45,651 nt of DNA from Bradyrhizobium sp. AUGA SZCCT0176 (GTDB lineage Bacteria > Pseudomonadota > Alphaproteobacteria > Rhizobiales > Xanthobacteraceae). Every line of letters starts with the position of its first letter. The first letter of the stretch is position 1. Both the position numbers and the translations under genes were made by a program. Below are positions 42,100 through 45,651 of the stretch, one piece after another. The stretch is taken from assembly GCF_018130145.1 (NCBI RefSeq), contig NZ_JAFCMB010000034.1:1-45651 (forward strand). Reading direction: 5' to 3'. The notes under the pieces were generated by a model, which saw only the letters and a list, made by a program, of their open reading frames with translations, was not told the DNA's origin and ran no database searches.

Positions 42100-43227
42100 C
42101 TAGGATGTCAGCGGCTGCCGGCCTTGATTGTCGCCATACGCTTCCTCGCGATACAGGCCGAGGGCGTGCATCACAGGCAGATCGTTGAAGGTGAACAGGC
42201 AGGCGTCGTCGCGTTCGGAGCCGTTGACATGCTCATGCCAGGACCAGGACGGAACACAGAAGATGTCGCGCTCTTTCCAGTCGAAGCGCTTGCCGTCGAT
42301 GATCGAGTGACCGCTTCCCTTTGCGACCTGGTAGATGAAACTGCCGGTGTGACGATGAGCCTTTGTGGCCTCGCCGGGCCGGAGCAGCTGCATCGACGCA
42401 CCGATCGTCTGCATCACAGGACCGCCGGTGACGGGATTGACGTAGTTCATCAGCACGCCGTCATAAAGCGAGCCGTCGGAGGCCTTACCGTAGCGTTGCA
42501 GCGCCTCGTAGGTCGGGCCCCACTCGTATTTCAGGAGCGGTGAATATCCGCGCGTCCATTCCGCGCCCGCGGGGCGCAGGCCCGGATTGCCCCAGGCGTG
42601 GGTCATGTCGTCGACGGGATAGCCGACCTCCTGCTGCATCTTCGGATGCACCGCGTAGAAATTGGCCTCGAGCGTGTTGACGAGCGGGATGTCGAGACCG
42701 TCCTGCCAGATGCACGGCGTGCCATCGCTGGAAACACCGTGTTCGTGCCACGTGCCGTTTGGGGTCAGGACGAAATCATTGGCGCCGAGTGTGAGCTTGT
42801 GGCCATCGACAATGGTGTAGGCGCCCTCGCCTTCCATGATGAAGCGCAGCGCCGAGGCGGAATGGGCATGGGCGGAGGCAACTTCACCGGGATGCATCAC
42901 CTGCAGACCCGAATAGAGCCAGCCGACGGCGGCGGCATGATCACGGCGACCGGGATTGTTCAGGTAGATGACGCGTCGGCCGGCCTTTTCGGGAGACACC
43001 AGTTCGACGGACCGCAGCACATGCCGGCGCAGGTCCTCATAGCGCCAAAGCACAGGGACGGAGGACGACTTGGGCTGCCAGGGCTCGATCTTGTTGGCGA
43101 CCGTCCACAGCGCACCCGCGTCCAGATTTTCCAGCTCGTCGTAATAGGCGAGCAATTCCGGGGTGTCCTCGACATTGGCGCGCCCGGCGACGTCTTCCCG
43201 GTGGTTTTCGCGGCGTCCTGTTGCCAT
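42100..43227 (-). CDS. Gentisate 1,2-dioxygenase
   Basis: A 375-residue bicupin ring-cleavage dioxygenase that converts gentisate to maleylpyruvate using Fe(II) and O2. The first cupin holds the iron histidines in EVASAHAHSASALRF (His120, His122) and WHEHG (His161). The second cupin (about 290-345) has KAHRHTGSFIYQV and SWSWHEHVNG. The C-terminus GLYREEAYGDNQGRQ is typical. Salicylate or 5-substituted salicylates are also cleaved by some relatives, so the substrate is probable rather than certain. The ATG at 43227 has AGGGAG 7 bases upstream. It is first in the minus-strand unit, divergent from a GntR gene. Confidence 0.93.
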   Translation of the reverse strand: MATGRRENHREDVAGRANVEDTPELLAYYDELENLDAGALWTVANKIEPWQPKSSSVPVLWRYEDLRRHVLRSVELVSPEKAGRRVIYLNNPGRRDHAAAVGWLYSGLQVMHPGEVASAHAHSASALRFIMEGEGAYTIVDGHKLTLGANDFVLTPNGTWHEHGVSSDGTPCIWQDGLDIPLVNTLEANFYAVHPKMQQEVGYPVDDMTHAWGNPGLRPAGAEWTRGYSPLLKYEWGPTYEALQRYGKASDGSLYDGVLMNYVNPVTGGPVMQTIGASMQLLRPGEATKAHRHTGSFIYQVAKGSGHSIIDGKRFDWKERDIFCVPSWSWHEHVNGSERDDACLFTFNDLPVMHALGLYREEAYGDNQGRQPLTS

Positions 43228-43312
43228 TTCGCTCTCCCTGGGTTACCAATCATATAAAATAATATATATCTTCGAAGCAATAGAAAATTTTCGAAAGAAA
43301 TCCAATCCACTA
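43228..43312. promoter_or_regulatory. AT-rich divergent promoter region with two TTCGAA sites
   Basis: This 85-bp gap is strikingly AT-rich (near 43249-43272, ATCATATAAAATAATATATATC) in GC-rich DNA. TTCGAA palindromes lie at 43271-43276 and 43290-43295, 19 bases apart. The gap must hold the promoters of both the dioxygenase unit and the GntR gene, and the two sites are candidates for GntR binding. Confidence 0.5.
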
Positions 43313-44071
43313 ATGGCGACCGCGAAAGCAGGAAACATGGCAGGCGTGGCAGGCGACCGCCGGATCGTCAGCGAAGGAGCCGGCGAGCCCGCAACATTGA
43401 GCGAAGTCGCCTATCAGCGTCTGCGTGCCGACATCGTCTCCGGCGCGCTCGACGCGGGCAAGCCGCTGCGGCTCGAAGCGCTGAAGCAGCGCTACGGCCT
43501 GAGCTTTTCGCCGCTGCGCGAGGCGTTGATGCGGCTGCAGTCCGAGCGGCTCGTGTTCTCGACGGCGCTGCGCGGTTTTTCGGTCGCGCCGCTGTCGCGC
43601 GCGGAAATGAAGGACGCGACTGAAACCCGCATTCTGATCGAATCCGACGCGCTGCGCAGATCGATGCGCAACGGCGACGATGATTGGGAAGCCGCCATCG
43701 TGGCCGCCTTCCATGCGCTCAGCCTGCAGGCCGAACGGCAATCGCGCCTCTCCGGCGAAGTAGGCGCCGTCGACATGCATGCGATGGACGAGCGGCACTA
43801 TCAATTCCATCGGGCGCTGATCGCCCATTGCGGATCGCCGCGGCTTCTCGACCTGGCCGACCAGCTCTATGTCGAAACCCAGCGCTACCGGCTGCCATGC
43901 CTGGTCGGCCGGGTGGCGGGAACGCCGGCGCGCGACGTTGCCGCCGAGCATCAGCAGATCATGGACGCCACGCTACGCCGCAGCGAAGACGCCGTGCGTT
44001 ATTTGGCCGAGCATTACCGGCGAACCGCAGACATCATCGAGGCGTCGACCGTGTGGCCGTCGTCAGCGTAA
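43313..44071 (+). CDS. GntR-family regulator (FCD/FadR subfamily)
   Basis: A 252-residue GntR regulator. The winged helix is at about 28-95 (AYQRLRADIVSGALDAG, LKQRYGLSFSPLREALMRLQSERLV), and the all-helical FCD effector domain at about 105-235 (TETRILIESDALRRS, HYQFHRALIAHCGSPRL). FCD-type GntR proteins bind carboxylic acids, which fits control by gentisate or a breakdown product. ATG at 43313 is used; the frame open from 43163 overlaps the dioxygenase. The likely target is the divergent gentisate-transport unit. Confidence 0.9.
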   Translation: MATAKAGNMAGVAGDRRIVSEGAGEPATLSEVAYQRLRADIVSGALDAGKPLRLEALKQRYGLSFSPLREALMRLQSERLVFSTALRGFSVAPLSRAEMKDATETRILIESDALRRSMRNGDDDWEAAIVAAFHALSLQAERQSRLSGEVGAVDMHAMDERHYQFHRALIAHCGSPRLLDLADQLYVETQRYRLPCLVGRVAGTPARDVAAEHQQIMDATLRRSEDAVRYLAEHYRRTADIIEASTVWPSSA

Positions 44072-44221
44072 GCAAAATTTTTCGACGCTGTGTTTCACGG
44101 CTCACGATACGCTTTCGCTATCGGTCGATTGGCAAACACGCCTTGAAGCTTCTCTTGGAAGCAGTGCACAAATAACTACATAATGAGGGCACGGAGACAT
44201 CTCGAACCGAGGCTGGATTCC

Positions 44222-45496
44222 ATGACGAGCGCGCCGAAACGTCAGCACCACGTGGTGATCGTCGGCGCCGGCTTCGGCGGGCTGGAAGCCGCCTTCGGGC
44301 TGGCCGGCGCAGCGGTGAAAATCACGCTGATCGACCGGCGCAACCACCATTTGTTCCAGCCGCTGCTCTATCAGGTTGCCACCGCATCGCTGGCGACCTC
44401 CGAGATCGCCTGGCCGATCCGTTATCTCCTGCGCGACCGGCCCGATGTCACGACGCTGTTCGCCAACGTCAATGGCGTCGACGCCGCCGGCAAGCGTGTA
44501 CTGCTCGATGACGGCGAGGCGCTGCCCTATGACACGCTGATCCTCGCCACCGGTGCGCGCCACGCCTATTTCGGCCATGACGAATGGGAACCGTTCGCAC
44601 CCGGTCTGAAAACGCTGGAGGATGCCACCACGCTGCGGCGGCGCATCCTGGTCGCCTTCGAGCGCGCCGAACGCGAGACCGATCCGGCGCGGCGCGCCGC
44701 ATTGCTGACGTTCGTCATCATCGGCGCGGGCCCCACCGGCGTCGAACTCGCCGGCACCATTGCCGACCTCGCCAAGGACACGCTGCCGCAGGATTTCCGT
44801 AACATCGACACCAGCAAGGCGCGCGTGGTGCTGATCGAGGCAGGTCCTCGCGTGCTGGCGGGCTTTCCCGACGATCTCTCGGCCTACGCACAAACCTCGC
44901 TCGAGGGCCTCGGCGTCGAAGTGATGCTGGGAAAGCCGGTGACGGAATGCAGCATCGATGGCGTGGTCTATGGCGACACCAAGCTCGACGCGAAAACCAT
45001 CATCTGGGCCGCGGGCGTGCGTGCCTCGCGCGCGGCCGAATGGCTGGGCGCGCCTGCCGATCGCGCCTACCGCGTGCAGGTAAAGCCGGACCTGACAGTG
45101 CCCGGCCATCCCGATATCTTCGCTGTGGGTGACACCGCAACGATTGCCGATGCGAGCGGAAATCCGGTGCCCGGCATTGCGCCGGCGGCCAAGCAACAGG
45201 GCCGCTACGTCGCAGCCCTCATCAAGGCGCGGCTCGGCGGCGGCACGCTGCCACCGTTCCGCTACAAGCATGCCGGCAGCCTGGCGCAGATCGGCAAGCG
45301 CAAGGCGGTGATCGATTTCGGCTGGATGAAGCTGCGCGGCAATCTCGCCTGGTGGATCTGGGGCATCGCCCACATCTATTTCTTGATCGGCCTGCGCCAC
45401 CGACTCAGCGTCGCCATGAGCTGGCTCTGGATCCACGCCAGGAACCAGCGCGCGGCGCGACTGATCACGCAGGGCTCGAGCAAGGTGACGGGGTGA
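44222..45496 (+). CDS. ndh: Type II NADH dehydrogenase (NAD(P)/FAD oxidoreductase)
   Basis: A 424-residue flavoprotein of the NDH-2 family that oxidises NADH and reduces quinone without pumping protons. The FAD motif VVIVGAGFGGLEAA is at about 11-24, the NAD motif FVIIGAGPTGVELAG near 163-177, and the FAD-end motif IFAVGDTATI near 299. The C-terminus has amphipathic/hydrophobic helices (LAWWIWGIAHIYFLIGLR) for membrane contact. The start at 44222 (MTSAPKRQHH) is preferred over 44183. It is a single gene; no link to the gentisate unit is evident beyond adjacency. Confidence 0.92.
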   Translation: MTSAPKRQHHVVIVGAGFGGLEAAFGLAGAAVKITLIDRRNHHLFQPLLYQVATASLATSEIAWPIRYLLRDRPDVTTLFANVNGVDAAGKRVLLDDGEALPYDTLILATGARHAYFGHDEWEPFAPGLKTLEDATTLRRRILVAFERAERETDPARRAALLTFVIIGAGPTGVELAGTIADLAKDTLPQDFRNIDTSKARVVLIEAGPRVLAGFPDDLSAYAQTSLEGLGVEVMLGKPVTECSIDGVVYGDTKLDAKTIIWAAGVRASRAAEWLGAPADRAYRVQVKPDLTVPGHPDIFAVGDTATIADASGNPVPGIAPAAKQQGRYVAALIKARLGGGTLPPFRYKHAGSLAQIGKRKAVIDFGWMKLRGNLAWWIWGIAHIYFLIGLRHRLSVAMSWLWIHARNQRAARLITQGSSKVTG

Positions 45497-45504
45497 GCCT
45501 CTTC

Positions 45505-45651
45505 TCCCTCGCCCCGCTCTTGCGGGGAGAGGGTCGGGGTGAGGGGCTCTTTCCACGAGCGAAGTGTGTCGTGAGACCTGTACCCCCTCACCCGGATCGC
45601 ACCGGACGATGCTTCGCATCGCCGAGGCGATCCGACCTCTCCCCGCAAGCG
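45505..45651. repeat. Palindromic intergenic repeat, family B copy 3 (cut by window end)
   Basis: TCCCTCGCCCCGCTCTTGCG...GGAGAGGGT matches family B copy 1 almost base for base, with the CCCCTCACCC inverted part and the start of CTCTCCCCGCAAGC at the window end. An internal CGATGCTTCGCATCG hairpin recalls copy 2. The right edge lies outside the window. Confidence 0.88.

Noticed and set aside
44102..45619. 505-residue minus-strand frame opposite ndh
   Set aside because: It is antisense to an obvious NDH-2 gene and its ends read through family B repeat DNA; no domain.

Overview
The window is high-GC alphaproteobacterial chromosome, most likely Bradyrhizobium or a close Bradyrhizobiaceae relative. 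This rests on a GcrA-type cell-cycle regulator, aerobic box-pathway benzoate genes, a gene order typical of the group, and palindromic intergenic elements that I recognise from Bradyrhizobium genomes. The species call is inference; no rRNA or tRNA gene is visible.

Layout. (1) 0.5-4.8 kb: Hsp33 chaperone (hslO) and the arginine genes argF/argD on the minus strand, with gcrA divergent. (2) 5-13 kb: a phosphate-starvation block on the minus strand, in transcription order a YbhN/MprF-like membrane protein, phoR, pstS, pstC, pstA, pstB, phoU, phoB, with a textbook Pho box in front of pstS. (3) 13.2-17.4 kb: a small membrane protein with an OmpA/BON cell-envelope protein, a polysaccharide deacetylase and a short-chain dehydrogenase. 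(4) 17.5-25 kb: aerobic benzoyl-CoA (box) catabolism: bclA, an alpha/beta hydrolase, a DUF309 protein, boxC and boxB on the minus strand, with the regulator boxR divergent from bclA. boxA and boxD are not in the window. (5) 25-27 kb: a PilZ protein and three small proteins of unknown function. (6) 27-31 kb: an IclR regulator divergent from a phthalate-type Rieske oxygenase and a glutamine-synthetase-like ligase. (7) 31-35.4 kb: a Tat-exported GH1 beta-glucosidase, a membrane GH17 protein and a methyltransferase. (8) 35.5-44.1 kb: a nine- or ten-gene minus-strand unit running gentisate dioxygenase, FAH-family hydrolase, flavin-reductase-like protein, (a possible 91-residue ORF), a Liv-type binding protein, livH, livM, livG, livF, with a divergent GntR regulator. 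(9) 44.2-45.5 kb: a type II NADH dehydrogenase.

The catabolic genes give two ring-cleavage routes, benzoyl-CoA epoxidation and gentisate. The gentisate genes sit directly upstream of an ABC uptake system, which points to import of an aromatic acid. The Rieske oxygenase plus GS-like ligase pair could be an uncharacterised module that activates or hydroxylates an amine or aromatic substrate. At least five kinds of palindromic repeat sit in the spacers, several of them inside apparent operons. Three spacers also hold short tandem arrays of a CTTGG-type unit, two with an exact 12-bp period.
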